A stretch of 64,000 nt of DNA from Acanthosepion esculentum (GCA_964036315.1 OZ038498.1:11892339-11956338), one strand, 5' to 3'. Positions 12,004 to 23,100 are shown, counted from the stretch's first letter. Numbers and translations: made by a program. The notes: generated by a model not told the origin, from the letters alone.

Positions 12004-12110
12004 ATAGCATATTTGAGTTTCAATCCTAGCTTGAGGAATTCGGTTGTTTTCCCACACTGACGAGCTGTGATACAGCGAAATAGTACTGTCTGCGAATGAC
12101 ATAATTTAGC
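12004..12110 (+). mobile_element. SINE-C copy 1, 5'-truncated
   Basis: It begins within the B-box-like GAGTTTCAATCCTAGC and continues with the hammerhead-bearing body also found at 12,284-12,425 and 30,245-30,385. The A-box part of the tRNA-like head is missing, and a family D scrap precedes it. Confidence 0.7.
12051..12100 (+). ncRNA. Hammerhead ribozyme motif with intact core (SINE-C copy 1)
   Basis: The core CTGACGA is at 12,057-12,063. Stem II is GCTG (12,064-12,067) and CAGC (12,073-12,076) around TGATA. GAAA is at 12,077-12,080. Stem III pairs ATAG (12,080-12,083) with CTGT (12,086-12,089), including one G-T wobble, and is followed by C12090 as the expected cleavage nucleotide. The seventh core position is C, and that position tolerates variation in known hammerheads. 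Stem I is weak here because two of the first five pairs are mismatched. Such motifs cleave RNA in cis after C17. Activity is not shown by sequence. Confidence 0.7.
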
Positions 12111-12283
12111 TCTTGAAAATATATTTCAATTGACCACTGTTGAATGACAAGCTGATTCTATAAACAACAGCCACCTGCGCTAATGCAAAGCCCTTCAGTA
12201 AAATGAATAGAGCCCTATGGCTGATTGGCATTTGTTTACATTCATAAAAAGAATACGCTAGATTTAGCTGCTTCATTCTGTCG

Positions 12284-12420
12284 AGTGAAGTTAGCTCAGT
12301 GGTAGAAACTCTGACTAACACCAAATCGGTTGAGTTTCAATCCTGGCTTGAGGCGTTCGGATGCCTGGTCGCACTGAAAAGCTGTGATGCAGCGAAACAG
12401 TACTGTCTGCGAATGGCATA

Positions 12421-12425
<5 letters not shown>
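12284..12425 (+). mobile_element. SINE-C copy 2, tRNA head plus hammerhead body
   Basis: The head reads GTTAGCTCAGTGGTAGAA (A-box-like), then GGTTGAGTTTCAATCCTGGC (B-box-like), consistent with an internal RNA polymerase III promoter. The body follows and contains the ribozyme fold at 12,361-12,419. A (TA)n(TG)n tract starts at 12,421, exactly at the element end. The layout of Pol III head plus hammerhead body recalls the SINE-like Sm-alpha repeats of schistosomes. Confidence 0.75.
12361..12419 (+). ncRNA. Type I hammerhead ribozyme fold, all three stems (SINE-C copy 2)
   Basis: Stem I pairs ATGCC (12,361-12,365) with GGCAT (12,415-12,419) and TCGCA (12,369-12,373) with TGCGA (12,408-12,412), leaving a small internal loop. 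The core is CTGAAAA (12,374-12,380), which differs from CTGANGA at one required base, G8 to A. Stem II is GCTG (12,381-12,384) with CAGC (12,390-12,393). GAAA is at 12,394-12,397. Stem III is ACAG (12,397-12,400), loop TA, CTGT (12,403-12,406), then C12407 as the cleavage base. The fold is unusually complete, but the G8 change predicts poor or no activity for this copy. Confidence 0.75.

Positions 12426-12475
<50 letters not shown>
12421..12475. repeat. (TG)n(TA)n(TG)n microsatellite
   Basis: Compound dinucleotide tract at the 3' edge of SINE-C copy 2. Confidence 0.9.
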
Positions 12476-12769
12476 AGTATAGTTATCTAATTTACGTACA
12501 CCGTATTAAATGATCACGTATAATGATTTATATAGTACAGTCTTATCTTTACGATTCGTTAGACGTATCAGAATATTTAGACTTTTGTGTACAGGAAGAA
12601 GCAACTCTAATCTAAAGACAGGAAATATATTTCGTGATTTTCTTTATAAAGCGTGATATATACAAATCATCGCATCTCCATTTAATTATAACAGGAAAAC
12701 CAAATCTCCATCAGTGAAACCTACCGAAGTTTAACTCTTTTAATTAACACGCGTATAATAAAAAAAGTT

Positions 12770-12885
12770 TATTTACATTTTTCGGACTGTTATCCTCATC
12801 TTCATTGCCGTATTTACAACGTTTCAGCCGTTGTACTCACCGGCTTTCTTCAGCTGATTGGAATTTTGTATCCTTTATTTTGGTT
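12770..12885 (-). mobile_element. SINE-B body, inverted partner
   Basis: On the minus strand it carries GCTGAAGAAAGCCGG, CGGCTGAAACGTTG and GATGAGGATAACAGTCCG, the conserved SINE-B body. It lies back to back with the plus copy at 12,908-13,245. Confidence 0.75.
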
Positions 12886-12907
12886 TATAAGTCCCAGAAA
12901 TTCATGC

Positions 12908-13245
12908 TCAAGGACACATGGCCCAGTGGATAAAGGCATTCGTTAGATCCAGTGACTAGACCCCAAAAGTTGTGAGTTCAATACCAGGCCACAGCAGTGG
13001 TGAAAAAAAAACAAAACAAAAAAACAAAACAAAAAAAAACTTTGAAATAAAAGTGTTAAAGGGAAATAATTCAAACATCCGGAAGAAGCCTGGAACGTTG
13101 AACTAGAACAATCTAACCCGGGGGACGAAATAAAGAGTTCAGTACGAAATTTCAGTCATCTGAGGAAGGCCGGAGTTTACAACGGTCTAAACGTTGTGAA
13201 TATGCCAGTGAAGATGAGGATAACAGTCCGAGTAATGTAAATAAT
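12908..13245 (+). mobile_element. SINE-B, tRNA head and body
   Basis: The head CACATGGCCCAGTGGATAAA with GTGAGTTCAATACCAGG provides A- and B-box-like elements. After an A-rich interruption at 13,003-13,040, the body has GAAATAAAGAGTTCAG, CTGAGGAAGGCCGG, CTAAACGTTG and GATGAGGATAACAGTCCG. Other copies are at 24,760-25,010, 37,520-37,934, 56,546-56,850 and 57,425-57,590. Confidence 0.8.
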
Positions 13246-13661
13246 CATAATACCTCATTTCTATTTTCTCTTGAATAAGTCAGTTAGCAAATATCTCTAC
13301 TCTTCGTAGATTAATGAATGGAATATCATCACTTTCAATATAGGTGGAAATTTAAATAAAAATAATAAAAAAGATGTGGTCATAAAATTATTAATGGCAA
13401 CCGTGTACACATTTGGTCAATATGCTGGAATTATTGAATCGTAACTTTTAATAATCAATAATAAACAGGACATAAACGAAACATTTAAAATCATAAATGA
13501 AGGATGATCAGAGAACGTGGCTTGAAAATGGAAGCAAGAAAACGACAATAATATTATCAGAAAAGTGTCGCCACACTCTTGACATTGTCTAATGTAAACG
13601 CTTGATCCTCGTGATTAATGATTATTTAGTTTCTGTGCAAATGAAAGTTGCCAGTCAAAAT

Positions 13662-14613
13662 AGCTGTTCGCTAAAAGTGACTCACCTGATTTTTTTTTTA
13701 CTTTAAATTTTTTTCGCCTATTGTTTTTGGGGCCAAACTAATTTTTAATCTTACTAATATAAAGACCCCTTTCCGACCACCTAGTAAAAAAAAAGTTTAC
13801 TCAACCTAAGGTACTCTATTGATAATTATGATTTTAGATATAAATGAGATTTAGGGAAAAACTCTGTGCAAAAAAAAAAGTGACTCACGTATTTCCTGCA
13901 ACTAGTAATCAATAGAAACATAACCGAACAGCTTTAAATAAAGAATAATAGAGGTATAATTTATTTATAATAGGTAATATAGTTCGAAATATTTAATAAT
14001 CTATGGGTCCTCCTTTATTTTGAATAACCTTTTCAATCCTTTTTGGCATTGACTTGATTAGGTTCTGGCAAATCTCATCTCTAAGCATTGAATTCCATTC
14101 GGATATGAAATTCACAATCAAATCCTCTTTGTTGCTCAACTGCTTTCTCGACAGCCTGTACTTTATAATGCTCGATAAGTTTTCTATGCGGTTGAGGTCA
14201 GGAGATTGGGGCGGCCATGTCATAACACTCACCTGTTTCTCGTCAAAGTATTCCTTCATCAATTTTGATTTGTGACAGGGAGCAATATCCTGCATAAAAA
14301 TGAGCTTGGTGGGGTCGATTTGCACACTTTCAGCAGAAGGGAGCAGACAAGACTCTAAAATTCTCTTGTACTGCTTGCTCCTGAGGGTCTTTTCAATAGG
14401 TTTTAAGAAACCAGTTCTATGAAAAGAAAAGCATCCCCAGAACATTATACTGAACGGTTGCTTGACAGTACTTACTGCTAAATTCAAAGAGTTTTCAAAG
14501 CTGCTTCTTCGGATTTTAGATCGCTTATCCTTTGAATTTAGCTCAACTTTCGTTTCATCGAAGAGGACATTTAGTAAAACAAAAATCAATCACTTTTATC
14601 GAACAGCACTGTA
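13662..14613 (-). mobile_element. Tc1-like (DD34E) transposon, internally deleted
   Basis: Imperfect terminal inverted repeats share the core GCTGTTCG-TAAAAGTGA at 13,663-13,681 and, inverted, at about 14,591-14,608. TA dinucleotides flank both ends (13,661-13,662 and 14,612-14,613). The interior encodes the catalytic half of a transposase. The N-terminal DNA-binding part that normally follows the left end is absent, so the right repeat abuts the catalytic domain. Confidence 0.75.
13993..14589 (-). pseudogene. Tc1-like transposase, catalytic domain, N-terminally truncated
   Basis: An uninterrupted 198-codon frame. The first catalytic Asp is in VLFDETKVEL, the second in FMQDIAPCHKSK, and the Glu in PDLNRIENLSSI. 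There are 34 residues between the second and third, a DD34E spacing. The conserved WGCFS and WPPQSPDLN motifs are also present. A full Tc1 transposase is about 340 residues, so the paired helix-turn-helix DNA-binding region is missing. The nominal ATG is only the first Met after the deletion junction. It could not bind its own ends, but the catalytic triad is intact. Confidence 0.85.
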
Positions 14614-16770
14614 AAGAATAAGCGAAGAAACTTGTAGGAATATTTGTATGAAAATATTGTTTTATTCTTTAGTCTGAATGATTATTAATAGTGAGTTCGG
14701 CCTTTACTAGATGCCCCCAAAATCGTGTCCTTGCACCAAACTAAAATTAGTACATGAAAACTCTACAAAAAAGAACTAATATTTCCTTTATCAAGAAATG
14801 GCTGCCATCAATTAATTCTACTAAAATCTTAGAAATTCAAGATTCATTTCTAATTAAATTCCGCCGTAGATGTTTACTTGACGTGATCAATATTTAAGAT
14901 TTAGACATTATGAACTTTAAAGCTGCGAAGATGATAAAAAAAAAGAAATAAAAGCCAAAATATAATTTTTGCTGCGTGCTGTAAAACTGATATATTTCTT
15001 TATAATTATTCGTAAATACATCTCTCTGCCATGTTTAATTTACTTCCTTTCAAAGAATATTTCTCATATTTTTCTTTTTGAAAGAAAGAAAAGGGAGACT
15101 GAAAAAAGAAATAAGCATTTTAAAAAAGAAATTCCCTTCGGAAATTGGCGGGAAAAAAAGATTGATTTTTTTTTCCCGCGAGTTTATATTTTGTTCGTGG
15201 TCATCATCTGTTTTGAGAATACAAGCTAACAGAAACGTAAAAAGATTTTCGAATTGAAAGACTATTTAGTACACACCATCAAATCGTAAAAAAAAAATGT
15301 TGTTGATATCTATAAATCTTAACTCTAAAATTAGTTTTTACCAATTTAATTAAAAGAATATTGTTATAAATTCTTTGGCGTCAGGAAGAAATAAAGATCA
15401 AGGAATGAGAATATGTTCTTATTCGGAAGAATCTAATGGTTTAGGTCAGTGCTTCTTCTGTGGCGTACCGCCATTTTTCTTTTTCAACGTGTTAGTAACC
15501 AGTTAGCGAAGTTTTCCAATAAGGTGGGGAGGTTGGAGGGCGCTGACTCTTAATAATTTTTTTTTGAGATATGTGATATAGCAGAATCATTTTGAGTCTA
15601 CCTTTATTAAACACAAGGACATGGTGTCATATTCATTCCAAGACGTGTTATCATTGACGTAACAAGTCTTCCCAGTGGGCCAGGGACCGGTGCCATATTT
15701 GTGCTACATAATTGCATAACAATGGTCCGAGAAAAAACTATTTGAACATTCGTAATATTATTCATTTATACATAAAGAATATAATAAAAGGTGCATATTT
15801 TTAAAAATTTTATATTAGTTTTGTCGAAATATGTCCATGATAATTGCATTTTCATATTCCTAGGTGTCGTTCCCACACAGCCAATTGCCACATTATGAAG
15901 ATGTTGTTGTGCATACGTATTTTATTTCACTGTTCTGCTGTTCATTATATCGTATTCCTTAGTTGTATTGCAATGACTTTTAACATGACCGAGTAACTGA
16001 GAAATGTAACCACAGTAAATATAAAACTAAAATGGAAATATTATAATAAAATCGTGTCAGATATGCCGATAGTTTTCCTTGGAGTGGAAATCTTGACTTC
16101 CGTTTCTTTGTTTCCTGGCAGACGATAGCACGCCTACAGGCACCGGTACGTGTACCATAATTTGAGTAGCATTGGTTTAGTCCATTGTTATTTGTTAATT
16201 TTTATTGAAAACTTTTAAGTAAAGCTCCAGGTATGAAGAGAAAAAAAACGCAAGTACCTCTCATAATTATCGTCTTTCCAAAAACTTTGGCGTATTTCTT
16301 GTAGAACATATTTCATCTCTGTCTTCCTCGCTATCCATCTGTACATGTCTATCTCGAGATGGCAAGGGTAATGGTAATTGTGTGATTAACCTTTTGTCGT
16401 ATACAGGAAACATTTGATATTCATTAATTAAGCAATTCCCATTTTCTTTTGAAAATTTCCAAATCTTTTTTCTTAAAACTATTTTTCACGAAATTACACT
16501 GTTCACGTCCACAAACTGTTAATGCTCTTGATGAGATTTTTTCCTTCAAAACCTTAAACACATCTCATCAGGCGTTAATAAATAACCCTAATTTTATTTT
16601 TACATGTTTTCGATAAAAATCATAAAATAAAGTATATTGCTCTACTTTCGTATTTAACCCTCTTTTGAATTGAATGTTACAAACGTCGAAATTGGATTCT
16701 ATTCATTCTACATCTCTCTCTACTATATATATATATAAGTAATCCACCGAGTCTGAAACCTCAACAGAAT
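14614..16770. other. Long stretch without recognised genes
   Basis: AT-rich, with homopolymer runs. A short hairpin, TGATGAGAT with ATCTCATCA, lies around 16,529-16,571. Nothing coding was recognised. Confidence 0.45.
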
Positions 16771-16775
16771 GCAGA

Positions 16776-17075
16776 AAGCATTGGACGCATCAGCAGTGCG
16801 CATCCACTACCGAGAATTGAAACCCTGACAGTTAGGTTATCAAGCAAACGTCATACCAACTGTTCTAACGGGACGAAGAGGTAGCAAATATTAGCTATAT
16901 TAAGGCTGATTTGCTACCTCTTCGTCACCCAGAAAATCGCTTGGGCACCTCGATGTGGTGTGATGGTTAGCAAGCTTGTGTCGCTAGAACAAATGCGACT
17001 TAGTAGTGAGTTCGATCCTCACTGGCTGCCCCATACTTTCGGCCTCGTGTCACATCTGAGCTACGCCTGGAAAAT
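16776..17075. repeat. tRNA-like SINE pieces around an 18-bp inverted repeat
   Basis: A minus-strand B-box-like stretch (GGTTTCAATTCTCGG) lies near 16,810-16,824. Then an 18-nt perfect inverted repeat at 16,872-16,889 and 16,909-16,926 (GACGAAGAGGTAGCAAAT). Then a plus-strand tRNA-like head at 16,950-17,025 with GTGTGATGGTTAGCAAGC and GAGTTCGATCCTCAC. This suggests an inverted pair of SINE fragments. Confidence 0.45.
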
Positions 17076-18020
17076 CACTATATATATTTTACAAAGGTGG
17101 ATAAACAGGTTGTCTGAATTTTGGTCTAAAACTTTAGCTGTCTAATATTCAGGCTATGATTAATAGAAAACCATTGCCAAATAAAGGTTCTTATAAAAAT
17201 AAATCTAAAATGTGTATTCGCTTTTATAATTTTGGGTCCCGGATTTACTGATGTACCTAGACTCGCCGATATATTTTTCTTATTTTTATCAGTAATAAAG
17301 AAAGATTATTTCTTATGTTTTTGAAGAAGAAATACAAAAAAAACTTTTAGTTCTTTTTGGGTTTTATTTGTTGTTCTTTTCTTAAGAAGATTACCATAGC
17401 TAAGTGCTAAAAGGTGTTTAAAAAATTGAGGCAATAAACTGTGACCAAAATGTTTTCTGCAATGGAATCATTCCAAAAATTTAATCCACCTTTTCGAGGT
17501 TTGGAATTTTATGTAATTTTTATGTTTTTCTTTTTAATTAAAGACAATCCATTTTTGGCTCTGCCTTTGATCGGTTTTATACGTAGGATATATGTGTGAG
17601 TCAAAATTAATTATAGATTTTATATGCGCCATTATGGCACAAGGCCAACAAAGAAAGAGAGATTACAATGTTCCTCCTGCATTGTTTATCCTATTTTTAG
17701 CTAGACTCGTTCATAATCAAATCATTCTACTGGTAACTTTGGATTAAAAACAGTTTATAGTTAACAGAAATGATTAGCCTAAGCTTAATGATTCAGTTTA
17801 CTTGTCGAGCCACGATTAAATAAAAAATTCTCCATTACTCATATAGTGATTTTGATCGTCACAGTGTACCATATTATTATAGCCTTGTGCCAGACTAAAT
17901 AAAGAAAGCATAATACAATGTTTTAATGCGTTAAGCATTGAAATTAGAAATCACAACAGTGTGCTGAATTGGCAGTTTGATGGCAGATTCCATCATGGGA
18001 GAATTTTAAATGGGATTTAC
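17076..18020. other. Stretch without recognised genes
   Basis: The motif GGCACAAGGCC occurs near 17,636 and in inverted form near 17,883. It resembles the LINE 3' end motif seen at 47.1, 49.1 and 53.3 kb, but no further similarity could be followed. Confidence 0.35.
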
Positions 18021-18129
18021 TTAACATTTATTGGTCAAAAAATCATGGCAGAAAAATGAGAAAGAACTGTGAACATTGTCAAGAAAAGTGGGGGGGAAGA
18101 GAAAAGATAATAAGAAACACGCAAAGAAA

Positions 18130-19750
18130 TCACTTAAAGGATGAGAGAATGGAAAAAGCGAGAACACAGAGAGAGAGAGGGGGCGGAAAGAAAGAGAACT
18201 GAGATAGATAAAATAGAAAGAAAGTGTAAGAAGAGAGTGAAAAAAGAAATATACAGCAAAAATGAGAGAGAGAGAACGGAAAGAGGGTGGGCAAAAAAAA
18301 AGAGAAAGATGGGACGGAAAAGAGGGACTAGAAAGAGAGACAAAACGGTAGGAAGAAAACAGTAAGAAGGGCGAGGAAAAGAGGGAGAGGGAGGAGAAAG
18401 AGAGTGAAAAAAGAAATATACAGCAAAAATGAGAGAGAGAGAACGGAAAGAGGGTGGGCAAAAAGAAAGAGAAAGATGGGACGGAAAAGAGAGACGAGAA
18501 AGAGAGACAAAACGGTAGGTAGAAAACAGTAAGAAGGGAGAGGAAAAGAGGGAGAGGAAGGAGAAAGAGAGTGAAAAAAGAAATATACAGCAAAAATGAG
18601 AGAGAGAGAACGGAAAGAGGGTGGGCAAAAAGAAAGAGAAAGATGGGACGGAAAAGAGAGACGAGAAAGAGAGACAAAACGGTAGGTAGAAAACAGTAAG
18701 AAGGGAGAGGAAAAGAGGGAGAGGAAGGAGAAAGAGAGTGAAAAAAGAAATATCCAGCAAAAATGAGAGAGAGAGAACGGAAAGAGGGTGGGCAAAAAGA
18801 AAGAGAAAGATGGGACGGAAAAGAGAGACGAGAAAGAGAGACAAAACGGTAGGTAGAAAACAGTAAGAAGGGAGAGGAAAAGAGGGAGAGGAAGGAGAAA
18901 GAGAGTGAAAAAAGAAATATCCAGCAAAAATGAGAGAGAGAGAACGGAAAGAGGGTGGGCAAAAAGAAAGAGAAAGATGGGACGGAAAAGAGAGACGAGA
19001 AAGAGAGACAAAACGGTAGGTAGAAAACAGTAAGAAGGGAGAAGAAAAGAGGGAGAGGAAGGAGAAAGAGAGTGAAAAAAGAAATATCCAGCAAAAATGA
19101 GAGAGAGAGAACGGAAAGAGGGTGGGCAAAAAGAAAGAGAAAGATGGGACGGAAAAGAGAGACGAGAAAGAGAGACAAAACGGTAGGTAGAAAACAGTAA
19201 GAAGGGAGAGGAAAAGAGGGAGAGGAAGGAGAAAGAGAGTGAAAAAAGAAATATCCAGCAAAAATGAGAGAGAGAGAACGGAAAGAGGGTGGGCAAAAAG
19301 AAAGAGAAAGATGGGACGGAAAAGAGAGACGAGAAAGAGAGACAAAACGGTAGGTAGAAAACAGTAAGAAGGGAGAGGAAAAGAGGGAGAGGAAGGAGAA
19401 AGAGAGTGAAAAAAGAAATATCCAGCAAAAATGAGAGAGAGAGAACGGAAAGAGGGTGGGCAAAAAGAAAGAGAAAGATGGGACGGAAAAGAGAGACGAG
19501 AAAGAGAGACAAAACGGTAGGTAGAAAACAGTAAGAAGGGAGAAGAAAAGAGGGAGAGGAAGGAGAAAGAGAGTGAAAAAAAGAAATATACAGAAACAAT
19601 GAGAGGGAGAGAACGGAAAGAGGGTGGGCAAAAAGAAAGAGAAAGATGGAACGGAAAAGAGGGACTAGAAAGAGAGACAAAACGGTAGGTAGAAAACAGT
19701 AAGAAGGGAGAGGAAAAGAGGGAGAGGAAGGAGAAAGTGAGTGAAAAAAG
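18130..19750. repeat. 167-bp purine-rich satellite array, about 9.5 units
   Basis: A marker string (ATACAGCAAA or ATCCAGCAAA) recurs at 18,251, 18,418, 18,585 and 18,752, giving an exact 167-bp period. The plus strand is almost pure A and G. The minus strand therefore lacks stop codons in all frames, giving open frames of 536, 450 and 403 codons. Because 167 is not a multiple of three, each frame cycles through all three readings of the unit. These frames are an artefact and not a gene. End units are more diverged than central ones, as expected for unequal exchange. Confidence 0.95.
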
Positions 19751-20335
19751 AGAAAACGGAAAGAGAGAGCCGGAAAAAAGGGGTGAAAAGCGTGGAGGGA
19801 AAATGGAAATTGTTAATTAGCGGATAACTGATTAGGAGATATGAAAGGAAAGAAAGAAATGAAAATAGAATCGAAATGATTTCGAAGGAAAAAAGCAGAA
19901 AATAAGAACGAGAAAAGGGAAGAAGAAACGGAGAAAGGAGGAAAGAAAACAAAATATAGAAAAGACAAAAAAAAAAAAAAATGAAAATGAACAGCAAAAT
20001 GATGAATTTAAAAGGGAAAGGCATTGAGAAAGAGACCAGAAAAAAACACCGGCGACAAACAACAGGGAAAAGCAATTCCCCTACTTTAAAGAGGGGAAGA
20101 TAAAAATTAAAAAAAAAATTCCTTTTCAATTGATTGTAGTCTTTACATTATTAAAAAAATGAGGGCAGATTCATTATCTGAAATGGAAGCGATCGATTCC
20201 GAAAAGCGATGGGAGGGAGGGACGTCGAGTTGAACGGATGACAGTCACGAACAATGCATAGCAAATGAAAAAAAAATCATTTGCAGGGACAAATATCCTA
20301 GATCTTAAAAATCGAATTTTTTTTTAATCATAACA
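19751..20335. other. Purine-rich flank of the 167-bp array
   Basis: The A/G bias continues to about 20,110 without the 167-bp unit. No gene is visible. Confidence 0.5.
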
Positions 20336-20339
20336 GACA

Positions 20340-21275
20340 TGTAATTTAGGTTCTCTTCTGAACTCAAAATGTTCGCTACAACCTAAAGTTGAATTCTTCT
20401 TTTCAACGTAAACTCAGAATGTTCTCTTCAACCTAAACTCGGAATGTTCCCTTCAACCTATACTCGAAATGATCTCTTCAACCTAAAATCGAATTCTTCT
20501 CGCAAACCTAAACTCGAAATGTTTTCGTGAAGCTAAACTCGAAATGTTCTCTCCAACCTAAACTCGAAATGTTCTCTTCAGCCTAAACTCGAGTTGTTCT
20601 CTCCAAACTAAACTCGAAATGTTCTTTTGACATTAAACACGAAATTTTCACTTCAACCTAAACTCGAAATATTCTCTCCAATCTGAACTCGAATTCTTCT
20701 CTTCAACCGAAACTCGAAATGATCTCTTCAACCTAAAATCGAATTCTTCACGCAAACCTAAACTCGAAATATTCCCCCTCAACATAAACTTGAGTTGTTC
20801 TCTTCACCCTAAACTCGAAATGTTCCCTTCAACCTATACTCGAAATGTTCTCTCCAACCTAAACTCAAAATGTTCTTTTCAACCTAAACTCCAATTCTTC
20901 TCTTCAACCTACACTCGAAATGTTCTCTTCAACCTAAACTCAAATTCTTCTCTTCAACCTACACTCGAAATGTTCTCTTCAACCTAAACTCAAATTCTTC
21001 TCTTCAACCTACACTCGAAATGTTCTCTTCAACCTAAACTCAAATTCTTCTCTTCAACCTACACTCGAAATGTTCTCTTCAACCTAAACTCAAATTCTTC
21101 TCTTCAACCTACACTCGAAATGTTCTCTTCAACCTAAACTCAAATTCTTCTCTTCAACCTACACTCGAAATGTTCTCTTCAACATAAACTCAAATTCTTC
21201 TCTCCAACCTAAACTCGAAATGTTCTCGGGAAGCTAAGCTCGAAATGTTCTCTTCAACCTAAACTTGAAATGTTC
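20340..21275 (+). repeat. 25-bp satellite array (AACCTAAACTCGAAATGTTCTCTTC)-like
   Basis: About 37 units of a 25-bp repeat. Between about 20,905 and 21,215 two unit types alternate, one with CACTCGAAATG and the other with AACTCAAATTC, making a homogenised 50-bp higher-order repeat. The flanks are more diverged single units. Confidence 0.9.
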
Positions 21276-22599
21276 TAAACAGCGAATATATTTTCTAGAA
21301 ATGATAAACTATCTAAATGGAGATATTTCTAATAAGCGGTCGACCGATGCTATAAAATATTTCTAGTAGCAAATGGAATCGGAGATGACATTTTTTTGTA
21401 GAAACAGTAGAAGTCAGAGATATTTTATAACTGAAGTAGTACTTTGTATAACTGCAGTGGTGTTATAGTTTCAGATTTTAGCATTATTTGCATCGAGCTG
21501 TTTATTTAATAAATTTTAACTTCAGAAAAAACGAGTTGAACAGGCATTTCTACTTTCATATTTGAACTTGGGAATAATGCTTGGTCAAATTTTAAATGGG
21601 AAATGGCAGATTTTAATTACTGACATCCGATGAGCAACAACCACACCCTAGAAAGAAATCATCTTACAAGTTTATGAACATTAATTTAGCGAAACCTAAT
21701 GAAAGCGTTAAACAGTTAAAATAACAAAATGGAGAGAGATTTACTTACTGTTCATTTTTTAAAAGAAATATTTTCACTTAGAGTTATAAATATATTTAAG
21801 AACGGATCTGCCGAAGAAGGAGGCAGCTTTAAATGGAGGTTTTATTTGAACGAAGAGAAAGGCATTCCTCCATGATGCATTGAGACTTTGTTCGTGAAAT
21901 TCAGTTAAAAAAAATTATTTAACCGATTTGTCACGTGTGTGTTATTTATTTTGAAGACATTATGAATTCTATTGCAATGGTATCGAGTTGAGACAAACAC
22001 CACTAATTTTTATCCATGTCGGTTGAAGTTATTTGTTATGAAAGACAAGTTATTTGATGCTTAGATTAGTCAGGTAAAAGGCCTAATGGCGGTGATTGAG
22101 GTCTGCAATTCTTTTCCTTGGGGTCGGTCTGACTGCGTAGAAAATAAACATTTGAAATCTTTTTATTTTGTGAATGTCTATTTTACTTCTTTGTCTTTTT
22201 CGCCTTTCCTCGGACAGCAAATTCTGCTTTGATAATTGACATAGCTGACTATTTTCTACGGGTGAAAGGCGTTCCTATTTAGAATAATTACTACAACGCC
22301 ATATCCCCGTCTTCATTCCACCCATTTAGCGGAACACACGTCTCAATTATCATTAGGTAATTCCCCGACATGAAAAACTCGTACAAAAACCCTACTCCCT
22401 TTTTATTCCATCTTTGAGCAAATATTCGACTGGAAATTTGTCGAAGCGATAGTTGTGAAAATTGTAATCATAAAAAAATATTAATGCCAGAAGTGAAACA
22501 TCTCATTTCAAAATTTAAGTTTCAAATAAGAATTTGTATTAAACAGTATCACCAGCCTGGCACGAGAAACTATCGATCATTTATGGAAACTATCGCTTA
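21276..22599. other. Stretch without recognised genes
   Basis: No coding similarity or tandem structure seen. Confidence 0.45.
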
Positions 22600-22838
22600 A
22601 TCAGTCAATTATATGCCATATATGATTGACGAGGCAGATTTTTATCCCGCGGTAGGTTGCCACTTTTTTCTTTGGTAGACCAGTTGCTATCCAAGGCTAT
22701 AGAACTCGGTCTGTTTCCGCTATTTACCTATAGCTGGGGGAGAAGAAGAGGATTCTTACCTTTCCCAAGGGTATTAAAACTCCGTTCTCCGATTCCTCAA
22801 CCCGAGCCTTTATCTATTACACCACCGTGTCTCCTCTT
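22600..22838 (-). mobile_element. SINE-A, minus strand
   Basis: The minus-strand reading shows the A/B-box region near 22,790-22,838 (GAGGAATCGGAGAACGGAG), the ACCCTTGGGAAAGGTA-like block, TAAATAGCGGAAACAGACC, and the GGCAACCTACCGCGG and CTGCCTCGTCAATCAT blocks of the longer SINE-A version at 32,636. Confidence 0.75.
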
Positions 22839-22929
22839 AATGGCAAAATAATAACTGAAAAAGTTGTTCATGCATCAATATTCAAGTGAAATGTGCATGA
22901 ATTATACAAGCAGAAAATCTCGTTTTATG

Positions 22930-23100
22930 TACCAAGCCCCTTCATGATGTGAGCGACCATGGCTTTTCACAACTTCCTATGCTTTTTAGCTTTTAGCAAT
23001 GTTTGTCTTTCTATTTTTTCTACCACACTTTGTTCTGTCAACCACTTATAAAGCTCGTTAGGCAGGTTATTCCCTGTTTCCCCTTGTACCTCTTGCCTTC
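22930..23100 (-). pseudogene. LINE polymerase extreme C-terminus, downstream of the satellite
   Basis: Minus-strand pieces read LYKWLTEQSVVEKIERQTLL and KAMVAHIMKG with one frameshift, which is how this non-LTR polymerase family ends. The segment continues the coding order from 24,632-24,790 after the intervening 44-bp array. It is part of one decayed element spanning 22,930-24,790. Confidence 0.65.

Noticed and set aside
18021..19680. Open frames of 536, 450 and 403 codons on the minus strand
   Set aside because: They lie in a purine-rich 167-bp satellite in which the pyrimidine strand lacks stops in every frame. All three frames overlap and there are no domains.
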